A program made the position numbers and the translations under genes. From an uncultured Candidatus Saccharibacteria bacterium (GTDB lineage: Bacteria > Patescibacteriota > Saccharimonadia > Saccharimonadales > Saccharimonadaceae), in NCBI GenBank assembly GCA_948944455.1, contig CARBES010000022.1:1-17749 (forward strand): a DNA stretch of 17,749 bases, read 5' to 3'. Positions within the stretch are counted from its first letter, which is position 1, and each line of letters opens with the position of its first letter. Below, in pieces: positions 6,674 to 14,330 of this stretch. The notes beneath the pieces were generated by a model, which did no database searches, was not told the origin of the DNA, and saw only the letters and a list, made by a program, of their open reading frames with translations.

Positions 6674-7711
6674 TTACTTTGTCGCAAATTTCGCCAAAAT
6701 CTCTCTTACCTTTGCCGTATCATGCGTCTCCATCAGCTCCGTTCTTAAGTCACTAGCCCCCGGAAAATCCCGCAGATAAATCTTGAAAAATCGTTTTAGC
6801 GGCTCGAAAGCCAAGCCCCGCACCTTTCCATCCATCCTCAATGCAAAGTCTGGATCCTCCCGCATCCGCTCCGCTTGCTTTGCACAATATTCCGCATCCT
6901 TCGCGTCAAAAAGTTCCAAATGATAATTCAGCAGCCCCATCAAATCTTCTCGCGTCGGCTCATATTCCGTAAAACAATACGGATTTTCAAACACACCCCG
7001 CCCAATCATAAATCCATCCACTTCCGGATATTTCGCCGCCAGTTCCTTCGCTTGCCTTAGGTCCTTAATATCACCATTTATCACCAACCTCGTCGCTGGT
7101 GCAATTTCGTCTCGCAGCTTCGCAATTTCCGAAATGAGCTCATAATGTGCTGGCACCTTGCTCATTTCTTTTCGCGTCCTGAGATGCACTGTCAGCGCCA
7201 CTGGGTCTTCTCTCAGAATCGTCGGCAACCACTCTCGAAATTCCTCGATATAAGTATACCCCAGTCGCGTCTTTACTGACACTGGCAACTTCGTCGCCTG
7301 TTTTGCCCGGCGAATACACTCTACCGCCAGCTCTGGCGTTTTAATCATTGCCGCTCCGCCGCCCGCCGCGTTTACATGTCGATCCGGACAACCCATATTT
7401 ATGTCTAATCCCGCAAAACCGAGCCCTTCTAGTACTCCTGCCGTCTCCGCGAAATGCTCTGGGTTTTTGCCCCAAATCTGTGCGATAATTGGCTCATCCG
7501 TCGCCACCACTTCTAGCCGCTCGAGAGCGTTATCACGCCCTCGCTCCGACGCATAGCTCGAAACATTCGTGAACTCCGTAAAAAACAGGTCCGGCCGCCC
7601 CGCCTTCGCTACCACCTGCCGAAAAACCGCGTCCGTCACCCCCTCCATCGGCGCCAACACCGTAAAACCCTTCGGCAACTCCGCCCAGATATTTTTCACT
7701 TTCTCACTCAT
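6674..7711 (-). CDS. dus: tRNA-dihydrouridine synthase
   Basis: This is an FMN-dependent enzyme that reduces uridines in the tRNA D-loop. With the ATG at 7711 it has 345 residues, normal for the family. The N-terminal TIM-barrel begins with VLAPMEGVTDAVFRQVV (18-34). The signature INMGCPDRHVNAAGGGAAM carries the catalytic Cys at 108. VKTRLGY, the HLRTR strand (where many relatives have H-G/A-R-T) and NGDI, followed by GFMIGRGVFENPYCF, are the usual FMN/tRNA-binding segments. The C-terminal helical domain includes MDGKVRGLAFEPLKRF. The start at 7711 is favoured because an extended -10 (TGCGATAAT, 7719-7727) ends 8 nt before it; the longer in-frame start at 7747 is upstream of the promoter. It is transcribed divergently from the 7900 gene. 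Confidence 0.94.
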   Translation of the reverse strand: MSEKVKNIWAELPKGFTVLAPMEGVTDAVFRQVVAKAGRPDLFFTEFTNVSSYASERGRDNALERLEVVATDEPIIAQIWGKNPEHFAETAGVLEGLGFAGLDINMGCPDRHVNAAGGGAAMIKTPELAVECIRRAKQATKLPVSVKTRLGYTYIEEFREWLPTILREDPVALTVHLRTRKEMSKVPAHYELISEIAKLRDEIAPATRLVINGDIKDLRQAKELAAKYPEVDGFMIGRGVFENPYCFTEYEPTREDLMGLLNYHLELFDAKDAEYCAKQAERMREDPDFALRMDGKVRGLAFEPLKRFFKIYLRDFPGASDLRTELMETHDTAKVREILAKFATK

Positions 7712-7718
7712 TTTTACT

Positions 7719-7727
7719 ATTATCGCA
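7719..7727 (-). promoter_or_regulatory. Extended -10 promoter of dus, leaderless
   Basis: On the minus strand TGcGATAAT ends 8 nt before the ATG at 7711. Confidence 0.6.
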
Positions 7728-7752
7728 AAAATCTTCAACCTTGTCAAATTAC

Positions 7753-7781
7753 TTTACTTTTGCCGTTCTCTATGTTATAAT
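7753..7781 (+). promoter_or_regulatory. Promoter of the 7900 gene
   Basis: TTTACT at 7753-7758, a 17-bp spacer and TATAAT at 7776-7781 with a TG extension at 7773-7774. The start near 7788 would give a leader of about 112 nt. Confidence 0.7.
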
Positions 7782-7899
7782 ACTACAAGCACTAAGCCTA
7801 ACCAGGGTTTTCCGCCCGGCTCGTACCTTAACTTCTGAGAATACCCAAAATGAACTATCGGGATACCAAAACTGCCAAATACTGAAAGGGGACTTTATC

Positions 7900-8589
7900 A
7901 TGTTCTTCTATCGTAAACGTCAAGAAAATGCCCTCTATATCCAGCCCGGCAAGAGCTCCGAGCTCCTCCGCCAGCTCCACTTCGCTCCTATAATCATTGA
8001 CGAGCTCCAGTTCTCCCAGCCCCTGCTTTTACCTCACCAATCATCAGTAATCGGCACACTTATCAAAAATTCCACCCTCACATTCAATCACACCCCAAAG
8101 CTCAAAATCAAACCCGTTCCAGCCGACTTGCTCTATGAATGCCTTAGCCCCAAGCTGGTCATCTATCCCGATACTCCGCGTCCGTTCGCTAAGAATCTCC
8201 GTCACCCCGATCTTCGCCACACCTGGCAACTCTACACCATCATCCTGCGCGCCAAAGAGTTGAGGCTTCATTTTACCTATATCCCTAGCATCGACGATGC
8301 CGAACCTCTCCTGGCCACCCTAAGTTTCACTAATTCTGCCGGGTTCGAGAGTCTTTCCTGCCACGCTTTCGCCAGCTCTGTCGATGAACTCTATCATTGC
8401 TCCACCAAGGTCCTCGATACTTCCGCCAATACCGCTCTCCGCCACGTCATTAGTGTAGAGTATACCTACATTCATTACACCACCAAGAAACCCGCCGCTA
8501 CTTCCATAATCCTTGATGCCTCGCGCTCAAACGCCCACCAGCCCATCGATACCCAGTATACGACCACCCTTGAGTATTCTCACGGATAA
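7900..8589 (+). CDS. Hypothetical protein
   Basis: A 229-residue protein of no recognised family. The ATG at 7900 follows AAAGGGGAC at about 7885-7893, and the promoter at 7753-7781 excludes the longer in-frame ORF that would start at 7741. No signal peptide or membrane segment is visible. The sequence alternates short hydrophobic stretches with polar ones, suggesting a largely beta, soluble protein (for example LRLHFTYIPSIDD, ATLSFTNSAGF and VISVEYTYIHYTT). The N-terminus FFYRKRQENALYIQPGKSS is basic. It is a monocistronic accessory gene between divergent dus and convergent lepB, with a perfect terminator 4 nt after the stop. The long leader could be regulatory but shows no known riboswitch signature. 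Confidence 0.8.
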   Translation: MFFYRKRQENALYIQPGKSSELLRQLHFAPIIIDELQFSQPLLLPHQSSVIGTLIKNSTLTFNHTPKLKIKPVPADLLYECLSPKLVIYPDTPRPFAKNLRHPDLRHTWQLYTIILRAKELRLHFTYIPSIDDAEPLLATLSFTNSAGFESLSCHAFASSVDELYHCSTKVLDTSANTALRHVISVEYTYIHYTTKKPAATSIILDASRSNAHQPIDTQYTTTLEYSHG

Positions 8590-8593
8590 ATCC

Positions 8594-8624
8594 GGCCGCG
8601 ACTTCTTGTCGCGGCCTCTTTTTT
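8594..8624 (+). terminator. Intrinsic terminator after the 7900 gene
   Basis: GGCCGCGAC (8594-8602) and GTCGCGGCC (8608-8616) form a perfect 9-bp stem, followed by TCTTTTTT. Confidence 0.92.
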
Positions 8625-8637
8625 GTCAAACCTTACT

Positions 8638-9288
8638 TTAAAAGAATCGAATACTATCCAACGGGTAAATCCGCATCGAAACCGGCCCAATCAACCGACA
8701 ATAGGGAATCGTACCCAGTCCCGAGCGAGAATCAAATGAATGTGAACCTTCACGGTTATCGCCCGCTACAAAAATCTCACCGTTCGGGACAATCATATCC
8801 ACTTCACCCGACGAATACTCTTTCGGACCATTATTCTCGTCTACTCGCGTTTCATCATCCGGCGAAAAACCATCTGGATGTTCATCATTATAAACCGTCA
8901 AAACTCCGTCTTTCACTGTCACGCGCTCGCCCGGAAAAGCAATTACGCGCTTAATAATATATTGGTCAACCATTCCTGCCGGCGCACCACAAGTAAGCGG
9001 ACCCGTCGCATCACCATTCGCAAAAACTACAACCTGCCCACGCTTCGGTACATATTCTTTTCCCAAAAAATGCGCCCAAGTTACCGGCAATCTATTTACA
9101 ATCACACGATCATCATTATGCAACGTATTCGCCATACTCGAACCCACTACATTGTAAGAACGAAAAACATAGGCATTCAGCCAAATTGTTCCTAAAATAA
9201 TCGCCACCACGAACACCGCTAAGCTTATCAAATCCTTGACTAGCGGATGCTTCTTAAAAAAACTTGGCTTCACTTGCACTTGTTCCAT
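8638..9288 (-). CDS. lepB: Signal peptidase I
   Basis: This membrane endopeptidase cleaves signal peptides from exported proteins. It has 216 residues, close to the compact single-TM type. An N-terminal cytoplasmic stub precedes a TM segment at about 19-41. Box B is VVGSSMANTLHNDDRVIVNR with nucleophile Ser51. The general base is Lys113 in YIIKRVIAFPGERV (box D). Box E is GDNREGSHSFDSRSGLG. An insertion at about 90-105 contains a Cys. The ATG at 9288 lies exactly 7 nt after an extended -10 (TGGTAGAAT), implying a leaderless mRNA. It is convergent with the 7900 gene. It is likely needed for the HtrA-like and surface proteins. Confidence 0.95.
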   Translation of the reverse strand: MEQVQVKPSFFKKHPLVKDLISLAVFVVAIILGTIWLNAYVFRSYNVVGSSMANTLHNDDRVIVNRLPVTWAHFLGKEYVPKRGQVVVFANGDATGPLTCGAPAGMVDQYIIKRVIAFPGERVTVKDGVLTVYNDEHPDGFSPDDETRVDENNGPKEYSSGEVDMIVPNGEIFVAGDNREGSHSFDSRSGLGTIPYCRLIGPVSMRIYPLDSIRFF

Positions 9289-9294
9289 TCCCCT

Positions 9295-9303
9295 ATTCTA
9301 CCA
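9295..9303 (-). promoter_or_regulatory. Extended -10 promoter of lepB, leaderless
   Basis: On the minus strand TGgTAGAAT ends at 9295, and the ATG begins at 9288, the seventh base downstream. Confidence 0.65.
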
Positions 9304-9378
9304 TGAATCAAGCATTTTGGAAACTTTTTATATTTTTATTTTTGGCATTTTTGTTATTGTTTTATGCCACTTCCTAAC

Positions 9379-9403
9379 CCTTCTTCTGTCCTCCGGCCAG
9401 AAA
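9379..9403 (-). repeat. 25-bp hairpin repeat, 3' flank of cassette E2
   Basis: This 25-bp sequence is identical at 14858-14882, in both cases about 80-100 bp beyond the stop of a cassette and in the same orientation. On the minus strand it contains TTCTGGCC, GGA, GGACAGAA, a near-perfect hairpin. Confidence 0.8.
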
Positions 9404-9481
9404 GCCTGCATTTCCTCATAAAAAGGCTGGCAAGCTACTCTTTTTATTCAGAAGTTTTTCTTCTTCATCCCCCCTTATATA

Positions 9482-9688
9482 TTACTCTATAGCTAGACAA
9501 CGGAGGGAGAAGCCATTGTTCCTATCTCGTATGCTTTGATAATCAATTCCGTCTAACGAAGCGGATATCCTTAATCGATTAGCTAATTTTATTGCATTGC
9601 CAATAGTGCTGCCATACCACAATAGTGCATCAATGCTAGAACTACCTTGCAGACCATTCACTATATCACTATACCCGCTGCGGACGAA
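9482..9688 (-). other. Variable C-terminal cassette E2 (silent FISUMP-like gene fragment)
   Basis: On the minus strand this is 68 open codons plus TAA. The ends are FVRSG and GFSLRCLAIE. The variable centre (LLWYGSTIGNAIKLANRL, then RDRNNGF) is the closest of the four to the usual FISUMP ending with its W.ST...A..L and R..GFS.RC rhythm. The 3' edge differs from the other cassettes by one base (CTATAG for CTATGG on the plus strand). An in-frame ATG exists at 9745 but has no Shine-Dalgarno or promoter in front, and the 19 intervening codons are absent from the other cassettes. An 8-bp hairpin (9704-9731) abuts the 5' edge. It lies in a roughly 700-bp gene-free gap between lepB and the htrA operon. 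Confidence 0.72.
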
Positions 9689-9987
9689 GAAAAGTGCATT
9701 TTGCGCTCCCACTTTTTTAAAACTGGGAGCGGGTTTCGTCCTCAACCTCTAGATTAAACCATTGTTTGGAAAGTATAAGGAGAGGCTAAAAGAAACGTAA
9801 TCTCAAGGAATATGTATGTTTATGTACTTGAGTTTAGTTTACATACATATGCCTCCTCTTTCTTATGTCTAGATAGCTAATACTACATAGCACATTATTT
9901 GTCGTCTAGCCAGCTTGGAGATGTTTATTATATTTTCCTTATTTAACCTTAAAATCTTTTACCATCCCGTCTACTCACCAAAATATT
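9689..9987. other. Gene-free segment with two hairpins
   Basis: No gene is supported here. CGCTCCCA (9704-9711) and TGGGAGCG (9724-9731) form an 8-bp stem next to cassette E2. ATATGTATGT (9810-9819) and ACATACATAT (9841-9850) form a 10-bp stem with a 21-nt loop, in which CTCAAG and CTTGAG offer an alternative pairing. The rest is AT-rich. Confidence 0.5.
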
Positions 9988-9996
9988 TGTTATAAT
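9988..9996 (+). promoter_or_regulatory. Extended -10 promoter of the membrane protein-htrA operon
   Basis: TGtTATAAT ends at 9996; the ATG at 10003 is the seventh base downstream, so the first gene is probably leaderless. Confidence 0.7.
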
Positions 9997-10002
9997 ATTC
10001 TC

Positions 10003-10788
10003 ATGGCTGATTATATTTTTATTCGCAAAAGTCGTAATGCCTTGAGCTCGCTTGCTCACGTCGTTTTGAACTTATTGCTTGCAGTCGTCTCGATTGGTGC
10101 AACCGTCGTGACTGGCAACTGCATTATTGGTTTAGTTTTAATTATCGCTTCAAAATGGCGTGTTTTTGCTGTTAATCATCGCTATTGGTGGCTTAATATA
10201 CGTTCAAGTCTCGTTGACTTCATTGTCGGCATTAGCTTCGTGCTCTTAGCCTACGCCGCAGGAACCACTTTTTTACCAGTACATTTTGCACTTATGGCCG
10301 GGTACGCAATTTGGCTCATTGCTATTAAGCCTCGCTCATCACTCAATCTTGCCATGGTTCAAGCGCTCATTGCCGTCCTTTTAGGTACCACTACTGCCAG
10401 CATCTTTGCTGCACTCACTGATTCTTGGGTTCTTGTTATCGCTGAGTTCATTATCGGCTTCGCCGCTGCACATCATGTCTTAATCCAGGCCTCCGACCAA
10501 GAATATGCTTTTATCTCAATCGTGAACGGTCTTATCTTTTCGGAAATTGCCTGGCTAGCGCACGCATGGCTCATTATCTACACTATTGGTAGTACTGGTA
10601 TCTGCATCTCCCAGCTCGCCATTATTCTCACCGTCGTTGCCTTCGCCTTTTTCAAGGTCTACGGCGAAATCTCCAAACACAACGGCAAGCTTAACTTCCG
10701 CAATGTTGCGCTACCAGTCATCTTTAGTCTTGTTGTTGTTGCAATTCTAATTATTAGTTTTAGCCAACCACGTTTTAACATTCATTAG
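10003..10788 (+). CDS. Polytopic membrane protein, unknown function
   Basis: A 261-residue integral membrane protein with about eight hydrophobic segments, at roughly 18-50, 66-88, 92-108, 113-135, 140-157, 165-190, 193-217 and 235-253. Short charged loops follow the positive-inside rule (for example the N-terminal IRKSRN and the HNGKLNFRN loop). No transporter or enzyme motif is recognisable. The start is fixed by the extended -10 box 7 nt upstream. It is the first gene of an operon: its TAG stop is followed 7 nt later by the ATG of the HtrA-type protease, whose Shine-Dalgarno AGGAGG overlaps the stop. Tight coupling suggests a shared role in envelope maintenance, but that is inference. Confidence 0.82.
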   Translation: MADYIFIRKSRNALSSLAHVVLNLLLAVVSIGATVVTGNCIIGLVLIIASKWRVFAVNHRYWWLNIRSSLVDFIVGISFVLLAYAAGTTFLPVHFALMAGYAIWLIAIKPRSSLNLAMVQALIAVLLGTTTASIFAALTDSWVLVIAEFIIGFAAAHHVLIQASDQEYAFISIVNGLIFSEIAWLAHAWLIIYTIGSTGICISQLAIILTVVAFAFFKVYGEISKHNGKLNFRNVALPVIFSLVVVAILIISFSQPRFNIH

Positions 10789-10795
10789 GAGGAAT

Positions 10796-12049
10796 ATGAC
10801 CAAAAAATCAAACAGCGCTTTACCTGAATCCGCTCAAGCTAATCCTGAGCCTACTAATATCGAGGCCCCGACCGTCCCCACTCCAGTTGCCACTGTACCA
10901 ACCACCGCAGTCAAACCTAAAAATAACACTGGCTTCAAAGTCACTGTCGTAGCGCTACTTTTCCTTGCTATTATCACTTCCGCCGCTAGTCTTTCGCTCT
11001 CAATTATCAACTACCTTTCCGATGACTCCTCCGTTACCTATAATTACAGCAACGGCAATGACGGCAACTCGCTTAACTTTACCGAAGGCTCAATCGCCGA
11101 AGTCGCTTCTCGCGTTGCGCCAGGAGTTATTTCGATCATCACCGAGACCCGCACTACCGGCTGGTTTGGTCAGACCGAAACCAGCACTTCCGCTGGTACT
11201 GGCATGATTGTCTCGAGCGACGGCTACATCCTCACCAACAAACATGTCATCGACGGCGCTCGCTCGATTAAAGTCATTCTCGACGACGGCACGACCTACG
11301 ATGACGTTACTATCGTTGGCACCGACCCGCTAAACGATGTCGCTTTCTTAAAAATCACCGGCGCCAAAGACCTCCCAACCGTCACGCTCGGCGATTCCAA
11401 GACTATTTCCGCTGGCCAGCCAGTTATCGCTATCGGCAATGCACTCGGCCAATACCAAAACAGTATCACTTCGGGCATTATTTCTGGCACTAATCGTTCA
11501 ATCACCGCTTACAGTAGCGATCTTATGAGCTCCGAAAATCTCAAAGACATGATCCAAACCGACGCCGCTATCAACGCTGGTAACTCCGGTGGTCCACTTG
11601 TAAATGCCGCTGGCGAAGTCATTGGTATCAATACCGCCACCAGCGAAGATGCTGACGGTATTGGCTTTGCAATCCCGATTTCTAGCGTCAAAGGCATGTT
11701 AAAAAATATCATCGAGAACAATTCTGCCGCTCGCGCTTATATTGGCGTTTCCTATGTCGAAATCACTCCAGAAGTTGTCGCTACTTACGATCTTCCAGTC
11801 AGTGCTGGCGCTTACCTCATCTCCAGCCAAGGCTCCGCCATCATTGCAGACGGCCCTGCCGCCAAAGCCGGTCTCAAGGACAAAGATATTATTACTAAAA
11901 TCAACGGTTTTACTCTTGGCAAAAACGGCTCCGTCTCGACCATCATCGGCGAATACCTCCCAGGCGACACTGTTCAACTCACCATCCTTCGCGATAGCGA
12001 AGAGCACACGATTAACGTCACCCTTGGCAGCTATCGCACTCGCGAATAA
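10796..12049 (+). CDS. Membrane-anchored HtrA/DegP-type serine protease with PDZ domain
   Basis: A 417-residue envelope protease of the S1C family that degrades or chaperones damaged exported proteins. The N-terminal 45 residues are Pro/Thr/Ala-rich and cytoplasmic. A signal anchor spans about 48-73. The trypsin-like domain has His150 in YILTNKHVID, Asp181 in DPLNDVAFLKI and Ser264 in INAGNSGGPLVN, so the triad is complete. One PDZ domain occupies about 312-412 (GPAAKAGLKDKDIITKING). This is the DegS/HtrA layout of TM-protease-PDZ. The Shine-Dalgarno AGGAGG ends 4 nt before the ATG at 10796, so it is translated from the mRNA of the preceding gene. The symbol is left blank because the htrA, degP and degS paralogues cannot be separated. 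It is convergent with prmC and no clear terminator separates them. Confidence 0.93.
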   Translation: MTKKSNSALPESAQANPEPTNIEAPTVPTPVATVPTTAVKPKNNTGFKVTVVALLFLAIITSAASLSLSIINYLSDDSSVTYNYSNGNDGNSLNFTEGSIAEVASRVAPGVISIITETRTTGWFGQTETSTSAGTGMIVSSDGYILTNKHVIDGARSIKVILDDGTTYDDVTIVGTDPLNDVAFLKITGAKDLPTVTLGDSKTISAGQPVIAIGNALGQYQNSITSGIISGTNRSITAYSSDLMSSENLKDMIQTDAAINAGNSGGPLVNAAGEVIGINTATSEDADGIGFAIPISSVKGMLKNIIENNSAARAYIGVSYVEITPEVVATYDLPVSAGAYLISSQGSAIIADGPAAKAGLKDKDIITKINGFTLGKNGSVSTIIGEYLPGDTVQLTILRDSEEHTINVTLGSYRTRE

Positions 12050-12069
12050 AGAGCGGAGCTAGTCTCTGG

Positions 12070-12996
12070 CTAAATTCTTCGCACGAACAATAATGCAAAT
12101 CCCTCAATCTTCTGACAACCCCAACCAAACTCTTCCGCCATTTTTACCAACGCTGTATGCTGACACGGGTCCGCTTCAATCGCCACATAATGCGTTTTTA
12201 ACTCCTTCAGCTCCCTAAAGAACCGTCGATACAGCCCAAGGCCATTCTCGTCCCGCACATACAGCGCCGTCTTTGGCTCATAATCTAATGCTTCCATATC
12301 TAGCCACTCCCATCCCGGATCCACATATGGTAAATTTGCCACCACGACATCAAACTGCAAATCTTCAAACCAATCTGGCTCCTCTGATCCGTCGTCAACA
12401 TAATCATAGTCCTGCGTCTTCAGCTCTGGACTATACATTTGCAAATTTCGGTACTTCGCCTCCTCTTGAATATCCTTCACTAGCCCCCCGATTAAGTCCG
12501 CTTTCAGAAACTCCACGCGCCCCTCATGAATAATATCATTTTGTTCTGCAATATCGAGCGCTCGTTCGCTAATATCCGTAGCTAATACTTTTGATTGCGG
12601 AAATTCCAAAGCCAGCGTAATCGCAACGCATCCGCTCCCGGTCCCCACCTCCATAAAACGCGGCTGTTTTGGTAACTTTAGCTCCTTAACTAGTTCAATT
12701 AAACTCTCCGTCTCCGGACGGGGAATTAATACTTCTGGTGTCACCCAAAACATCCGTCCATAAAATTCTTTTTCACCCAAAATATAAGCCAGCGGCTCTT
12801 TCTTGATTCGCCGCACTAGCATATTCGTTAGAATCTCTAACCGCCCCGGTGCAATTTCTGTATCGCCATGCGTCACAATGTAACTCCGATCCACCCCGTG
12901 CGGCCATGCCTCTCGGAACACCATCAAAATCATCAGCTCTGCATCCAGCGCCGGTATCCGTTCTTTCGCTCGACTGAGCCATTGTGCTATTTTCAT
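12070..12996 (-). CDS. prmC: Release factor glutamine methyltransferase PrmC
   Basis: PrmC methylates the Gln of the GGQ motif in peptide release factors using S-adenosylmethionine. The form starting at 12996 has 308 residues and an N-terminus matching the family (MKIAQWLSRAKERIPALDAEL). An alternative ATG at 13026, preceded by AGGGGTGG, would add ten residues. Visible motifs are LIPRPETESL (90-99), the AdoMet loop EVGTGSGC (116-123), ATDIS (139-143) and the catalytic NLPY at 221-224, where most relatives have NPPY. An acidic insertion of about 40 residues (170-213) separates the AdoMet part from NLPY. It follows prfA, its substrate's gene, on the same strand after a 70-nt gap, the classic operon order. 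Confidence 0.93.
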   Translation of the reverse strand: MKIAQWLSRAKERIPALDAELMILMVFREAWPHGVDRSYIVTHGDTEIAPGRLEILTNMLVRRIKKEPLAYILGEKEFYGRMFWVTPEVLIPRPETESLIELVKELKLPKQPRFMEVGTGSGCVAITLALEFPQSKVLATDISERALDIAEQNDIIHEGRVEFLKADLIGGLVKDIQEEAKYRNLQMYSPELKTQDYDYVDDGSEEPDWFEDLQFDVVVANLPYVDPGWEWLDMEALDYEPKTALYVRDENGLGLYRRFFRELKELKTHYVAIEADPCQHTALVKMAEEFGWGCQKIEGFALLFVRRI

Positions 12997-13069
12997 AATC
13001 AATCCACATCCACCCCGCCCTAACATTAAGCCACCCCTAACAATTCTAAGGCCCTATACGCCCATTCCG

Positions 13070-14110
13070 TTACTCAGCGAACGCTCGCTCAGCCTTCGCT
13101 AGTTCTTTCACAATATCATCAATATCCCCGTCCATTGCCGCCGGGATGTTCGAGCGCGAATAATGCACCCGGTGATCCGTGATCCGATCCTGTGGGAAGT
13201 TATAAGTCCGAATCTTCTCGCTCCGGTCGCCCGAACCGATCAACGACTTCCGCGCATCGCTCGCTGCCTGTCGCTCCTCTTGGATTTTCTTCTCCATCAA
13301 ACGACTCCTGAGCACCGCCATCGCCTTAATCCGGTTTTGCTGTTGCGAACGCTCATCTTGCATTGCCACGACCAAGCCCGTCGGCAAATGCGTAATCCGC
13401 ACCGCCGAATCGGTTGTGTTCACCCCCTGGCCGCCATGTCCACCCGAACGATAAATATCGATTCTAAGGTCTTCCGGCCTTATCTCGATATCCGCTTCCG
13501 CCGCTTCCGGCAGCACCGCCACCGTTGCCGTCGACGTATGAATCCGTCCCTGACTTTCTGTCACCGGCACTCGCTGCACTCGATGCACGCCGCCTTCAAA
13601 TTTCAGCTGTCCGTACGGTTTCTCGCCTGACACTCGGATAATCACCTCCTTCATACCGCCAGCCTCGTTCTCGTTCTGGCTAAGCAACTCCACCTTCAAA
13701 TGATGCTGCTCCGCAAAATGCACATACATCCGATAAAGCTCACCCGCAAACAAGGAAGCTTCATCACCGCCCGCCCCTGCGCGAATTTCCATAATCGCCG
13801 GTTTATCGTCGTTCGGGTCATGTGGCAAAAGTTTTTCTTCCAATGCTTCACTCTTCTCAGCGATCTTCACGTTTAGATTCTCAATATCTGCCCGTGCCAG
13901 CTCGCCCAGCTCCGGATCTTCAGACAAAGCCTTTGCCTCGGTCAAATTTTGCTTCGCCTGCTCAATCTCTCGCGCAAGCCCCAAAATCTCATTAATCTCC
14001 GAAAGCCGTCGCGACTTCTCCGCAAAATCTGGCGCCGCGTATGCTTCCGGCTGCGCCAAAAACGTCTCAATCTCAGTTTTTTCTTGCTCGAACTTCTGGA
14101 AATCTAACAT
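13070..14110 (-). CDS. prfA: Peptide chain release factor 1
   Basis: RF1 recognises UAA and UAG in the ribosomal A site and triggers peptide release. It has 346 residues. The stop-codon-reading segment is [18 protein letters not shown], with the PxT tripeptide PVT at 182-184, which marks RF1 rather than RF2. The catalytic loop is [16 protein letters not shown], with GGQ at 226-228. The N-terminal helical domain and the [20 protein letters not shown] segment are standard. The ATG at 14110 lies about 11 nt after an extended -10 (TGATATAAT), leaving a leader of about 4 nt. All but one gene in this window end in the codons read by RF1. The cognate methyltransferase prmC follows it. Confidence 0.96.
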   Translation of the reverse strand: MLDFQKFEQEKTEIETFLAQPEAYAAPDFAEKSRRLSEINEILGLAREIEQAKQNLTEAKALSEDPELGELARADIENLNVKIAEKSEALEEKLLPHDPNDDKPAIMEIRAGAGGDEASLFAGELYRMYVHFAEQHHLKVELLSQNENEAGGMKEVIIRVSGEKPYGQLKFEGGVHRVQRVPVTESQGRIHTSTATVAVLPEAAEADIEIRPEDLRIDIYRSGGHGGQGVNTTDSAVRITHLPTGLVVAMQDERSQQQNRIKAMAVLRSRLMEKKIQEERQAASDARKSLIGSGDRSEKIRTYNFPQDRITDHRVHYSRSNIPAAMDGDIDDIVKELAKAERAFAE

Positions 14111-14120
14111 ATTCTATGCT

Positions 14121-14129
14121 ATTATATCA
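14121..14129 (-). promoter_or_regulatory. Extended -10 promoter of prfA-prmC
   Basis: On the minus strand TGaTATAAT ends at 14121. The ATG is at 14110, so the leader is about 4 nt, without a Shine-Dalgarno. Confidence 0.6.
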
Positions 14130-14150
14130 CAGAGGGGAAGAGAATTTTAA

Positions 14151-14262
14151 TAAATAGGCTTGTAGTTTCATATGGTTCCTTAGCTCAGTTGGCTAGAGCG
14201 CACGATTCACATTCGTGAGGTCACAAGTTCGAGCCTTGTAGGAACCACCACAAGCCTATTTA
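14151..14262. repeat. 13-bp inverted repeat bracketing tRNA-Val
   Basis: TAAATAGGCTTGT at 14151-14163 is the exact reverse complement of ACAAGCCTATTTA at 14250-14262. The right arm begins at the last base of the encoded CCA. In the precursor RNA the leader and trailer could pair and extend the acceptor region. Confidence 0.85.
14174..14250 (+). tRNA. tRNA-Val (anticodon CAC)
   Basis: The acceptor GGTTCCT pairs perfectly with AGGAACC (14240-14246), followed by discriminator A and an encoded CCA. The anticodon stem is CACGA/TCGTG around the loop TTCACAT, giving anticodon CAC, which reads GUG. The D arm is TAGCTCAGTTGGCTAGAGC and the T loop is GTTCGAGCC. It lies between divergent prfA and pth. 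Confidence 0.94.
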
Positions 14263-14315
14263 CTACGATTTTTCAACGAAAAGATACCACTCCTATTAAC
14301 TATAGGTTAAATCTG

Positions 14316-14324
14316 TGCTATAAT
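14316..14324 (+). promoter_or_regulatory. Extended -10 promoter of pth, leaderless
   Basis: TGcTATAAT ends at 14324 and the ATG at 14331 is the seventh base downstream. Confidence 0.7.
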
Positions 14325-14330
14325 ACCTCT

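Noticed and set aside
9482..9745. Complete small protein of 87 residues starting at 9745
   Set aside because: The ATG has no ribosome-binding site or promoter, and the extra N-terminal codons are missing from the other three cassettes and run through a hairpin.
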